Origin: Trichomonas tenax | Lineage: Eukaryota > Parabasalia > Trichomonadida > Trichomonadidae | Direction of reading: 5' to 3' | DNA: 64,000 bases | NCBI GenBank assembly: GCA_023091735.1 | Contig: JALKBU010000006.1 | Coordinates: 89,691 to 153,690 of the forward strand | Program-made: the position numbers and the translations under genes | The notes under the pieces: generated by a model | The model's database searches: none | Told to the model about the DNA's origin: nothing | The model's input: the letters and a program-made list of their open reading frames with translations, nothing else | Shown: piece after piece, positions 49,210-59,991 of the stretch | How positions within the stretch are numbered: position 1 is the first letter of the stretch | How the letters are laid out: every line of letters begins with the position of its first letter

Positions 49210-50861
49210 AGGAGAAAAAATTCAACATGAAAATTTTGATCTTGACTAATTCAGGCTCAACTCCCACAGCTTATGTTCATTGATATATAATGATATGCTG
49301 ATATATAGTATATTTTATGAGTTAAGAGGCTGATAAGGCCAATAAATAAGGATGATCAAATTTTATATTTTCGGTTATACTACATAATTTGGAAATTGGT
49401 TTCATATTATCACTATGTTATGAAATAAAAATATCATTTATTCAATTTGATCTGATATTGATTTTGCGAGGTGTTGTTTAAGAGCCATGCTAGAGTATTC
49501 CATTCGTATCTATGGATATCGTTCATTGCTGGATTCCTCCATTTTTCTTTCATATGTTCGAATTCAAATTATTTTTATTATTAATGTGCATGGCAAGATT
49601 AATAAACTACATTTTCTTCGAATGCATCATGTACTATCTCTATTTTCACTTTAATATAATCTTCAGCTCATGATTTTCATTTTCTTGCTCTTATTTTGCC
49701 GTATGTATGAATTTATAAGATATAACGTATGGATTCAAAAACTAATAGAGCCGGTCCGGAAATATGCATTGAATATTACTTGTAGAAACAAGTCAATGGC
49801 TTTTGCCATTGAACTTTAGTAACAATGTCACTTTTTTCGAAATCATTAAAAATGCAGTCTAAATCGTTCTATAACTTGCTATAAAAATTTTTCTGGGCAA
49901 AACCACTAGCATAGCAGCAATCTATAGAATTTTCTCTAGAACGTGACAGAAATGGACTTAGGATAAAAAATTTCTGGAAGGCTGGGAAGCTCACTTTTAT
50001 AGCACCATATTTCCAAAATTGAATACATTCCATCAAGAAATCTGGATAGAATCTCAACGAGCAAGTTGTAGTACATTATGAGCTAGTATTACCACTACTG
50101 GGATTTTTATGCCCTCTTCTTATATATTGAGATAACTCTAGTTGAATTTTCGCCTTTCACGGTGGTATAGCTGATTTTATATCTTGTTATAAAAATTTTT
50201 CTGGAATATGTGAACCATATAGAGTGATTCAGTACCTGTCTGTGCAGAACGTGACAGGAGTGGACTGAGGATAAAATTTTTGTTGCCGTTGTGTTTTTTT
50301 CAAACATTGATCTCGTAACTACATTTTGTTATTTTATTTATAACACAATATTTTTATCTAATAAATATAAAGGAAATCATGGTGGTTCTTCACCATATTA
50401 GTAACAAGAAATTATATTCAATATTGAACGAGATATTAATTTTTCAAGCAATCTATTCTCTTACGTGCTCTTATCTAGAAATCAGTGGACCAATTTTTTA
50501 CGCGCCTCGCTAGAAAATGATGCATATAGGGCAGCGAACATATGGTAAGAATTTGAGCCAATTTTCTTGGATTTGGCTTCGACGACCTACCTCTGTAATA
50601 TAGCAAATATTCATTAATGATCGTATAGGTCAATAATGGCTCAATGAAAGAAAAATGTGTATTGAAAAATTGTCCACATTTCGAAAATACTTTTGAAAAA
50701 CCAAGCGGTTTTACTATCAAAATTTTCAATTATATCACAATTGTCACACCACGATTTCGATTTGAAAATATGCAAATATACACTTTGTTAATTCTAAATC
50801 TCATTTTATTAAAATAATGTAGATTTAATTTTGAAAAGTTTCAACTATAAAATCCTCTTAC
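49210..50861. other. Gene-poor region of 1.65 kb with a two-copy direct repeat
   Basis: No supported gene. It contains a diverged pair of direct repeats (listed separately) and AT-rich flanks. The last 130 bases form the upstream region of the kinase gene. Confidence 0.45.
49876..50285 (+). repeat. Two diverged direct copies of a roughly 100-bp unit, spaced about 305 bp
   Basis: Copy 1 (about 49876-49975) has CTTGCTATAAAAATTTTTCTGG then AGAACGTGACAGAAATGG then AGGATAAAA. Copy 2 (about 50183-50285) has CTTGTTATAAAAATTTTTCTGG then AGAACGTGACAGGAGTGG then AGGATAAAA. The short minus-strand ORFs over the two copies also resemble each other. This looks like decayed repeat or duplicated pseudogene sequence. 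Confidence 0.6.
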
Positions 50862-51905
50862 ATGAACCTGGAATCAAATAAAATGCCAAAAATTTGGAAA
50901 ATTGAGAATATAATTATGTTCGGCGACCGAAGTTTCAAGGTGAGAATTCCGCAAATGATAAGAAGATTCAAGGTGTCCCGCATTATTGGGAAAGGTTGGT
51001 TTGCTGTAGTCGTTCTGGGAATCGATATGAAAACAAATGAAAGAGTTGCCATAAAAATCATCAGCAGGGCCGAAATAAGCAGGCTCAATATCATGCCATA
51101 CTTAGAGAATGAACTGAGACTCCACTCTCGCCTTTCTCACCCCAATGTCGTCAAAATCCACGACATCATCTACGAAGATGATATCATCATGATAATCATG
51201 GAGTATTTGTCCGGTGGTGATCTGCATTCGATCATAAATCGTGGCATCCACTTCACATTCGAAGAGCAGCTGAAATTTGCAATCGAGCTTTTGCAAGGGT
51301 TATATTATATGCACCAAAGAGGAATCTCACATAGAGATATAAAACCAGAGAATATTCTGTTTGATAGCAATTATCATCCAAAGCTCATAGATTTTGGCCT
51401 ATCGCGTGAGACATCAAGTCTCATGCGTACCCTCTGCGGAACGCCATTGTTTATAGCGCCAGAGGTACTAACAGATGAAGCTTATGACGGAAAGAAAGTC
51501 GATATTTGGGCATTTGGCGTTACACTCCACATTATGTCGACAGGGAAGTACCCTTGGGGTCAGAAAAGCGAAATTCAGATTATCAAGGATATCAAAAAGA
51601 AGAAGCTCGAGATTGTAAACCAAACAACAGGTGCTCTAGGGATCCTTATAAAGAATTGTCTGATTATTGACCCCAACGAGAGACCAGGATGTGAGCAGCT
51701 TCTGAGCTTAGTTGAGTTCTCTCTGAAATCAACATTAATGTATCCAAAGAATAATGTCCCAAGAAGTCCATCAGCTGAGACATTCCTGCCTCAGTTGACA
51801 GTTACAAAGGAACCAGCGCTCATTTCAAGAGTGCGTAAGATGTCTGATAGATCACTTGCAAAAGTTATTATTCCACTCAAGAACAGGAATCTGAAGGATT
51901 CTTAG
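50862..51905 (+). CDS. CAMK/SNF1-like serine/threonine kinase, 347 aa
   Basis: A complete kinase domain covers about residues 35-290. The Gly-rich loop is IGKGWFAVV and the ATP Lys lies in VAIKII. The catalytic loop is HRDIKPEN, DFG lies in LIDFGLSRE, the activation segment is LCGTPLFIAPE, and DIWAFGVTLHIM follows. It is active by motif. The tail of about 55 residues is basic with Ser/Thr clusters and no UBA or calmodulin-binding domain. Kinases of this CAMK-like type are greatly expanded in trichomonads, and the substrate cannot be predicted. The first ATG (50862) gives an N-terminal extension of about 30 residues; an internal ATG at residue 8 is an alternative. Confidence 0.9.
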   Translation: MNLESNKMPKIWKIENIIMFGDRSFKVRIPQMIRRFKVSRIIGKGWFAVVVLGIDMKTNERVAIKIISRAEISRLNIMPYLENELRLHSRLSHPNVVKIHDIIYEDDIIMIIMEYLSGGDLHSIINRGIHFTFEEQLKFAIELLQGLYYMHQRGISHRDIKPENILFDSNYHPKLIDFGLSRETSSLMRTLCGTPLFIAPEVLTDEAYDGKKVDIWAFGVTLHIMSTGKYPWGQKSEIQIIKDIKKKKLEIVNQTTGALGILIKNCLIIDPNERPGCEQLLSLVEFSLKSTLMYPKNNVPRSPSAETFLPQLTVTKEPALISRVRKMSDRSLAKVIIPLKNRNLKDS

Positions 51906-52457
51906 TTATTTTTATGTTTGATTAAATATTTGTTACTATGGACAATATATATCTTTTATCACGAACATGGTATTTCTAATAATTGTCTTAAATATCTTTT
52001 TCTAATCCAAACGCATGAATAGGCTTGGAAATAATTTGCAGAATAATTCACCTATTAAAATTGATTAAAGTTCATTAATTAAAATGTCTTGTTCTTCCTA
52101 TTCCATTCAAAATTTGCAAATTTAACAAAATATATAGAAAAACAATTTAAATTTGTTTTAACAATATAGTATCTTTAATTAGCTAATTAGCTTATCAAGC
52201 TGCAAGATAATATTTGAAATTTGGCCGTTTGATTTCAAAGAACAAATTATATATTTTTAACTGTATACTTGAGTATTCTTAACTTTACATGAGGTATGAG
52301 GAACCTATTAAGTGGTCAAAGTCTTGCGTTAATGATTTTTATATCAAAGAATTCATCATATGATTTCATTGTTTTCGTTGTTAAAATACACCCAAAAGGC
52401 CACAAAGAAGCATAATCCACAAGAAATCGAATATGCAGATTTCCATGGAGGGTAACG
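51906..52457. other. Spacer, 0.55 kb
   Basis: AT-rich; no supported ORF, repeat or RNA. TTTACATGAGG occurs near 52286. Confidence 0.4.
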
Positions 52458-54632
52458 ATGAAAATCGAAACCGCCAGAAAAAAATTTTCAAAAATGTCGA
52501 ATCTCGGCTCTATCGGCTCTGAGCAGATCGAAATAGAAAAGAAAGAGGCGGCACAGGCTGCATCGCTCGCCGCCTCTCTCGAGACTGCGCAATCGCAGCA
52601 CGAACAATCTCTCGAAAATGCACGTAACTGCATGGCGAATCGTGATGTCGTCATCAGAACAAACGGCCTGAAGATGATTCTCGCAATGATGTCGAAGGGC
52701 CATGATGTCTCTGAGTTTGCTCCACTTGTTGTCCAGGAGGTTGCCTCCCCTGATCCAGTTGGTCGCCAGCTCGCTTATGTTTACTTGAATCACTACGCAG
52801 ACGACGCTTTGGACTCCATTGTTCTTGCCGTCAACACATTCCAGAGGTCTCTCACAGATTCTGATCCATTAATGCGTGCTTTAGCGATTAAGGTCATGTC
52901 TTCCATTCGCTCACGCGAAACAGTCCCAGCAGTTCGTGATGCGATCATACAGGTTTCTGGTGATGCCAGCCCATACGTGAGAAAGGCAGCTGCTTTCGCC
53001 ATTATCAAAGCCGCTGGACTTGCTGAGGATGAGACAGAGACAGAGGAGTACCTCCCATCTCTCGAAAGATTCATTAATGATGACAATCCAATCACATTTT
53101 CTGGTGCAATTGCAGCCTATATGGCTCTTTGCCCAGATAACATCGAATTACTTCACCCACGCTTCAGGTGGATCTGCCAGAACATCACAAAGCTTGATCC
53201 ATGGGCCCAAGTCTTCACACTTCGTGCTTTAACAATTTACGCTCGTTATTGCTTCAAGAATCCAGCAAATACAGATGTTGATGATGCATCTAACGTCGCT
53301 TTCTGGGATGAGTCCACCCAGAAGGATAACATCTCTTCAGATCTTCTTTTGATGATTTCTGCAGCCAAGAAATTGTTCATGTCAATCAATCCAGCAGTTG
53401 TCCTTGCTGCAGTTTCATTAGTTTTCTACAATGCACCACCGTCACAAATCAACAGCGTTGCAAAGCCATTAATCAGATTATTCTACGATTCTCAATTAAC
53501 AGCACAAATTGCTTTGACAACAGCTTTAACAATCGCAAGCGTCTATCCGCACGTTTTCTTACCACACATCAACCACTTCTTTGTTCGTAGATCCGACTTA
53601 ACAGCTGTCAAGAAGCTTAAACTCCGCATTCTCACAGTCTTAGCAACACCAGAGAATTCAGATCAGATCCTTAGCGAACTTTCAATGTACTCGGGTTCAT
53701 CTGATATTGAGTTCGCAACGGCCGCAGTCAAGACAATGGGTAAAGTCGCCATGTCACACGAGACAATCATCCCATCGTGCCTCATCAAGCTTCTTAAGCT
53801 AATGAACCACTCTGAGGGTGCTGTTCTCGCTGAAGTCGTCTTAGTTATCGCCCACATCTTGAGGAAGAACAGGAAGACAGATGATGAGTCACACGCTCTT
53901 CGTTTGCTGTGCCGCAAGTTCATCACTGTTAAGGATCCAGCAGCCAGATCAGCTGTTTTGTCCATTGTTGGTGACATGCATCCAACACATCCAGAGTTTG
54001 CTCCTGTTCTTCTTAAGCATATCGCTAAGAACTTTAATGATGAGCCACCTGAGGTCCGTCTCCAGTCATTGACACTTGCAGCTAAAATCCAGTCAATTGG
54101 CACTGAATCTAAGGTTCCAATGTATATTATTAATCTCGGTATTAGAGACCAGGAGTTCGATGTTAGAGATAGAGCTCGCTTCCTTGAGGCTTTGTTGACT
54201 TCTTCAACAGCTGAAATAGGCAAAAAGATACAGACATTATTGTTCCCAGAAAGAAAGGCACCAACATGGACAAATGCCGACTCTCGCTTCATGAACTTCC
54301 AGATTGGCTCTTTATCTCACTTATTCGAGAGAGAAGTCGATGGTTACGAGGGCCTTCCAGATTGGGCACCAGAAGAGGAACTTCCAGATGAGAGTGTTAG
54401 ATATGTTAAAGGAATTAAGATTTCGAATACATATGACAATGAACAGTCTGAAGACAACGACGATGAAAGTGATGAGAAGGTCGAAAATGGCGATCTCAAC
54501 GCTTTCTTTAGTGATGAGGAGAAGGAGTATTACACAGAAGGTGATGCTGAAGAGCAAGAGGTAGAAGAAGAAGTCGAAGAAGCTGAAGAGGGTGAACAAA
54601 ATGATGATGATTTATATGCAAATGACAATTAA
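52458..54632 (+). CDS. AP-3 complex beta subunit (adaptin), 724 aa
   Basis: The adaptin trunk of HEAT/ARM repeats covers about residues 45-620: NGLKMILAMMSKGHDVSEF, DPLMRALAIKVMSSIRSRE, SPYVRKAAAFAIIKA, LDPWAQVFTLRALTIYAR. The order matches beta-adaptins, in particular AP-3 beta. The C-terminal 75 residues are a very acidic hinge (for example DNDDESDEKVENGD), a hallmark of the AP-3 beta subunit. The appendage domain is missing. AP-3 sorts cargo from endosome or Golgi to lysosome-like organelles. The ATG at 52458 gives the longest frame; ATG 52494 (MSNLGSIGSEQ), preceded by TCAAA, may be the true start. Confidence 0.8.
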   Translation: MKIETARKKFSKMSNLGSIGSEQIEIEKKEAAQAASLAASLETAQSQHEQSLENARNCMANRDVVIRTNGLKMILAMMSKGHDVSEFAPLVVQEVASPDPVGRQLAYVYLNHYADDALDSIVLAVNTFQRSLTDSDPLMRALAIKVMSSIRSRETVPAVRDAIIQVSGDASPYVRKAAAFAIIKAAGLAEDETETEEYLPSLERFINDDNPITFSGAIAAYMALCPDNIELLHPRFRWICQNITKLDPWAQVFTLRALTIYARYCFKNPANTDVDDASNVAFWDESTQKDNISSDLLLMISAAKKLFMSINPAVVLAAVSLVFYNAPPSQINSVAKPLIRLFYDSQLTAQIALTTALTIASVYPHVFLPHINHFFVRRSDLTAVKKLKLRILTVLATPENSDQILSELSMYSGSSDIEFATAAVKTMGKVAMSHETIIPSCLIKLLKLMNHSEGAVLAEVVLVIAHILRKNRKTDDESHALRLLCRKFITVKDPAARSAVLSIVGDMHPTHPEFAPVLLKHIAKNFNDEPPEVRLQSLTLAAKIQSIGTESKVPMYIINLGIRDQEFDVRDRARFLEALLTSSTAEIGKKIQTLLFPERKAPTWTNADSRFMNFQIGSLSHLFEREVDGYEGLPDWAPEEELPDESVRYVKGIKISNTYDNEQSEDNDDESDEKVENGDLNAFFSDEEKEYYTEGDAEEQEVEEEVEEAEEGEQNDDDLYANDN

Positions 54633-54763
54633 AACCATACTATTTTAGTTCAAATAGCTTTTTTTACTGTTACTTAGATATTATGTATAACATTATGAAA
54701 TGCTCCAAAAAGTATTGTGAAATGGATATATTTGATAAATTTGTGAAGATCACTTTAATAAAC
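54633..54763. other. Short spacer between AP-3 beta and the tRNA gene
   Basis: AT-rich 3' flank of the AP-3 beta gene. No feature seen. Confidence 0.3.
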
Positions 54764-54769
54764 AAAAAA
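54764..54769 (-). terminator. RNA polymerase III terminator (T6) of the tRNA gene
   Basis: Six T on the minus strand, one base beyond the 3' end of the tRNA, as usual for RNA polymerase III. Confidence 0.75.
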
Positions 54770-54770
54770 T

Positions 54771-54842
54771 GGTTTCGCTGGGGCACGAACCCAAGACCTT
54801 AGCGTTATCAGCACTACGCTCTACCTACTGAGCTACGAAACC
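54771..54842 (-). tRNA. tRNA-Ile with anticodon GAT
   Basis: The minus strand folds into a cloverleaf without intron: acceptor GGTTTCG/CGAAACC; D arm GCTC/GAGC; anticodon stem TAGTG/CGCTA (one T-G pair) with loop CTGATAA, giving anticodon GAT; T arm TTGGG/CCCAG around TTCGTGC. The variable region AGGTC and the body resemble eukaryotic tRNA-Ile, in which the loop is normally CTAATAA (anticodon AAT, read as inosine). Here position 34 is G. The internal B box (GGTTCGTGCCC) departs slightly from GGTTCGANTCC. The CCA end is not encoded. Confidence 0.92.
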
Positions 54843-54989
54843 GATTCATTTATTCGTCGAAAATTAATTCTATAATCAAATTTTGCATCATTTCAAAGCC
54901 ATTGTCCATTCTCCTAAAAATTAATTACATATGACGTTAGGATAGGCATATTCTCAATTTATTTTTATTTAGCCAAATCAAACAAAAAA

Positions 54990-56345
54990 ATGAGCTTTGT
55001 TCCTAGTGCTTACGAACTGCTCGAATTTAGGGAGAAAATTAACTCCGGAACAGCAATGTTCGATCATGTTGTAAATAATCTACATTTCTTCTACTTTTGG
55101 AATAGCTCTGACCAACAGCTTCTTGATTATATTATTAATCAAGTTGATATTGTTATAAAAACGGCCCTTTATATCAGAGATGCTGACTACCCTGTTGTCT
55201 CTATATGTAAAACCATTCTAACACTCGAGAGAGCAAAATCTTATCAACAATTTGTGCGATCAACAAATCTTTACAAAATATTTGCGGAATATATCAACAA
55301 AATCTCAAGAGAGACGAAATTCTCTCAAGATGCGTATTTCGATCTACTTACTGTCTTAACAGACTCTGCATCAAATCTAAAAGGCGCGTTTAAGACAAAA
55401 GAGTTCATCAATTCGCTCGTAATGAATCTCAACATCGACGAGTGTTACGTATTTCTAACTCTTTTGCTTGTTAACGGAAATGAAAACAATTTTTTGAAAC
55501 AAATTGGCTTCATGGACATGGTTGTAAGCGAAATAGCACATAATACAAAAGCTTCAAATCATGCACAGAACGTCATACTGAAAGGATTCGAAACGTCTTT
55601 TACAACTCAAATTATTAATTCGTTGATGAACGAAAACAGACTTGCACAGATAATCGACAACTCAATAAAATCACCTGATTCCGATACATTAGAGTTTTTG
55701 AGATATATTACACAAGAAGCAAGCATGCATTTTGCAAACTCGTATTGGAAATCCGCAATTAACCTCGTTGAAATGAGGCTTTCTGAGTACATCAAAATTA
55801 TGATTGAAAGAGAAATATTTACAAGTATTTCTGAATCAGTAGTTTCTTTAACAGTTGCTGTTTTCAACCATAGCCGAAAGAGTACAGAAGATATAGATTC
55901 AATGTTCTACAAACTTTCGTCAGATTTTTTTAAGTTTAAGTTCAATACTTTTCTTCATAATTCTTTTCTTAAACTAATTGATTGCTATAACTCAACGAAA
56001 ACGCTTACAAATCAAATGCTTTCTACATCTCACTTATTTGAAATGATCATCAACGCGTTTGAAACATTTGATAAATTAACTTGTGCATACTGGGGACAAT
56101 TGTATCAGATCTCTAAGATGATCAATCCATACTTTACATCAACAGACGAAAAAATGATCCAAGGCTGGAACAAAGTTATGGACATTGTTAATCGATCAAA
56201 TAGAATCATCAACGCATCATACGGAGGACACATTCCATTAGCTCTTAGAATGCAGAAACTTGGATATGACACAATCATCTCTTTTGCAATTGTTATTTTA
56301 TTTGTTATTGCACTTATTTATATTATGCTTCCAAACTCAATATAA
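54990..56345 (+). CDS. Tail-anchored alpha-helical repeat protein, 451 aa
   Basis: Almost wholly helical (ARM- or SAPS-like) sequence with no charged low-complexity tracts. It ends in one hydrophobic helix (about residues 425-447: IISFAIVILFVIALIYIML) and a four-residue tail. That topology is of a tail-anchored protein with its body in the cytosol, on the ER or another organelle membrane. The N-terminus (SAYELLEFREKINSG) faintly recalls SIT4-associated SAPS proteins, but the match is too weak to name it. The ATG at 54990 lies after an A-rich leader. Confidence 0.65.
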   Translation: MSFVPSAYELLEFREKINSGTAMFDHVVNNLHFFYFWNSSDQQLLDYIINQVDIVIKTALYIRDADYPVVSICKTILTLERAKSYQQFVRSTNLYKIFAEYINKISRETKFSQDAYFDLLTVLTDSASNLKGAFKTKEFINSLVMNLNIDECYVFLTLLLVNGNENNFLKQIGFMDMVVSEIAHNTKASNHAQNVILKGFETSFTTQIINSLMNENRLAQIIDNSIKSPDSDTLEFLRYITQEASMHFANSYWKSAINLVEMRLSEYIKIMIEREIFTSISESVVSLTVAVFNHSRKSTEDIDSMFYKLSSDFFKFKFNTFLHNSFLKLIDCYNSTKTLTNQMLSTSHLFEMIINAFETFDKLTCAYWGQLYQISKMINPYFTSTDEKMIQGWNKVMDIVNRSNRIINASYGGHIPLALRMQKLGYDTIISFAIVILFVIALIYIMLPNSI

Positions 56346-56691
56346 ATGTTATTGCACTTATTATTGTATTGTCTTTCAATAACCTTATATCATTTTCTTC
56401 TGTAAACCATGTTATTTATTTTATCAAGAGATCCCAACATTGTGAAAAATGTGTTTAATACGTTTATTTTCTCAAGAAAACACAGTTTAAATTAGTGAGA
56501 GGTATGTTTTAGATGTTTGTTAAATTGATTTTGTTCTCAATTGATATCAATAATAATTGTTTCTTTAGATCTTAACATAAGCTCAAAATATGTATGAATA
56601 AATTAATAATTACATTCTCAGAGCTTTATTCTTGTTATTTCAAGAGTTATTGGAGAATAAAAACACATCACTTTGAAAGGTTTACGAACGG

Positions 56692-57645
<954 letters not shown>

Positions 57646-57755
57646 AATTCATGTTAAAACTATTATTTGATAACCTGTAGAACTAAATGCATCTGTAATT
57701 TATAATTTTAGTTAAAAAATATTTGACAGAATTGGTTTATTTGTCAAATTTTTAG

Positions 57756-59837
57756 ATGTCAACAAATCGTCTTCTTCGACAGTTTTATGGTCTTGAGGAT
57801 GCAGAGACGAATGACGATACAGATATAGATTCGCCTAACTTCAATCCGCAGAAATATTTCGAAGAGAACTCGCGAAATCTTTCAATTCCCAATATTATTG
57901 CGAAACAAAACCAAATCATTTCAGAAATTAGAACGCACGAGAATGAGCTTCAAACAATCGTATATGGAAACTACCAGAAGTTCTTACACGCTTCAGATGT
58001 TGTTTCTGATTTCAATTCACAGATTGGCAGTCTAAAGGAAAAGGTTGGAGAACTGAAATCTCACTTTTCTGATATGAAAGCAAAAAATACCTCTATTGAA
58101 GAGAAATTCGGCAATAATAAGCAAGAAGTTGTCAGATTAACAGGTATTTCACGTCTTTTGGAAAGAGTTAAGTTCATTATGAATCTTCCAGAGGAGCTCA
58201 ATAAGTGTTTGCAGACCGAAAACTACAGGAAAGCTGTAAATATTTGGTTGAAAGTTGAAAAAATATTAACAAATCATAGGCAAATTCCTTCATTCCAAAG
58301 CATAGAATCTCAGTGTTTCTCGATCATGAAGGATATCAAAACTCGTATTTGTGGCCAGATGCTCAATACAGATATTTCTGTTGCTGATTCGATAGATTAT
58401 GCTGTTCTTTTAGTACGCCTTGGTTCTCCATTGAGACTTATATGCTCCCAGCTTGCTCATCAAGAATATTTGATCATAGATAACCGCTTTGAGGATGATT
58501 CGAAACCTTCAGGACCATTCGATGTTCTTGAGCAAGCAGAAGCTCTCGCTGTCAAAGATGCAACAGAGTTCGTTAAACTATTCAAAGGGCGCTTGATTCC
58601 ACTTGAAACTGAAGAAACAGGAAAGATATCAGGTGTTTTAGCAGATTTCACAACAAAGACTTTCGACAGAGTTTGCGAGTTTGTCAATAATGGAGTTTCA
58701 TTGACAGATCTCACTGTTAACGACTTCTTCAGCTATCTCGAGAAATTTGATATGCTGTTGTCATCAATTGCTTCATCTGAACAACTTTCATTGCATACTC
58801 ACAGAGTTCTTGTTCTGTATATTGAAGCGGCAACAGCCAAAATTTATTCATCTGCTTCTGAGTATTTAACCAAAAACATCAAATTAGATTCTTCGGATTT
58901 ATCCAAAGCTATCACAGAACCTATCCTCACTCTTATTACGCAATTTGCATCATTCTCTGCAAAGTATGGAGAGTGTGGAATGACTCTTGCAAAGCAAATC
59001 CAGTTATCGCTTCTAAAACTCTTTGAAGTATTCAGGAACACTCCAGGTGATGATATTCTTGTACTTTCTAAGGTTGCTCAGAAACTATCCGAAGGTGAAA
59101 TTGATGAAATATACCAAAGAATCACAGATATTGAACCTGATATTCCACTCCTTTCGATTGAACTGACAAGTGCAGCTCGTCGAACTTCTGAGCAATGCTT
59201 GTTATCATTCATTAATGCCGCTAGAAGACAGATAGATTTTCAGCTCGCTAAAGATATGGCATCATACAATAATTATCTTGAAGAAGAGCCAACATGTCCA
59301 TCAGAGGCTGCTTCTAATCTCATGATGACACTCAAAGATTATAGTCAACGTGTTGTTAATTTATTCAGTCCAGCAAACTTCCAGATGACATTCTCACCAC
59401 GCAAGATTGGATCATCCAATAATGCACCATCATTCAATGGTATCAGAGATGAAAATGATATCTCTCAAATGTTCCATCAAGCAAGTTTTGGACGATTGTT
59501 CTTGAATCCAAGAATTTCGATGGATCCTGCTGAAATTACTTTCTCTTTGATTATTTATGCTGTTAAATCATTCCTCGAGTTCATAAGACCGATGACATAC
59601 TCCAAACTTGGCTTTAACCAAGTTCAAGTTGACTGTTTCTGCTTATCTAATATATTCCAGTTCGTTGAGAAAGTTGGTTTTGAAAGAATTGACAGTGAAA
59701 GAACAGGCATTGCTACATTTATTCTCGAAGAAGCTGTTTATTCTGCGGGTGATAGAACTGATGAATTCGAACCTTTCCAGATCAGCAAGCTATACTCTAT
59801 CTGGGACTTGTATAAGAATAAGACTTCTATGCAATAA
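57756..59837 (+). CDS. VPS51: VPS51 subunit of the GARP/EARP tethering complex, 693 aa
   Basis: The N-terminus has the VPS51 signature LLRQFYGLE, then DIDSPNFNPQKYFEE and LQTIVYGNYQKFLHASDVV. This matches the conserved opening of VPS51 (YYGL, DIDSPHFDPEKYF, MQTLVYENYNKFISATD). A short coiled coil (residues 85-150) follows, then a helical rod with PSFQSIESQCFSIMKDI. VPS51 joins VPS52-54 (or syndetin) to tether endosome-derived vesicles at the trans-Golgi network, and its N-terminus binds a SNARE. The length is close to yeast and animal versions (about 165 and 780 residues respectively vary widely). The ATG at 57756 starts just before the signature. Confidence 0.85.
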   Translation: MSTNRLLRQFYGLEDAETNDDTDIDSPNFNPQKYFEENSRNLSIPNIIAKQNQIISEIRTHENELQTIVYGNYQKFLHASDVVSDFNSQIGSLKEKVGELKSHFSDMKAKNTSIEEKFGNNKQEVVRLTGISRLLERVKFIMNLPEELNKCLQTENYRKAVNIWLKVEKILTNHRQIPSFQSIESQCFSIMKDIKTRICGQMLNTDISVADSIDYAVLLVRLGSPLRLICSQLAHQEYLIIDNRFEDDSKPSGPFDVLEQAEALAVKDATEFVKLFKGRLIPLETEETGKISGVLADFTTKTFDRVCEFVNNGVSLTDLTVNDFFSYLEKFDMLLSSIASSEQLSLHTHRVLVLYIEAATAKIYSSASEYLTKNIKLDSSDLSKAITEPILTLITQFASFSAKYGECGMTLAKQIQLSLLKLFEVFRNTPGDDILVLSKVAQKLSEGEIDEIYQRITDIEPDIPLLSIELTSAARRTSEQCLLSFINAARRQIDFQLAKDMASYNNYLEEEPTCPSEAASNLMMTLKDYSQRVVNLFSPANFQMTFSPRKIGSSNNAPSFNGIRDENDISQMFHQASFGRLFLNPRISMDPAEITFSLIIYAVKSFLEFIRPMTYSKLGFNQVQVDCFCLSNIFQFVEKVGFERIDSERTGIATFILEEAVYSAGDRTDEFEPFQISKLYSIWDLYKNKTSMQ

Positions 59838-59991
59838 AAAATTGCTTGATTGAATAATTCTAAACATGAGCCATAATCACTACGAATGTTAAATAGCAAT
59901 CCTGAAAATATCTAATTTTTGTGCAAAATAAGAACAAAACAAGTTTATTATTACAACAAAACATAAATTGATATGAAAATCAAAAATTCAA

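Noticed and set aside
53663..54292. 209-codon minus-strand frame antisense to AP-3 beta
   Set aside because: Antisense shadow of adaptin repeats; no domain and no independent promoter.
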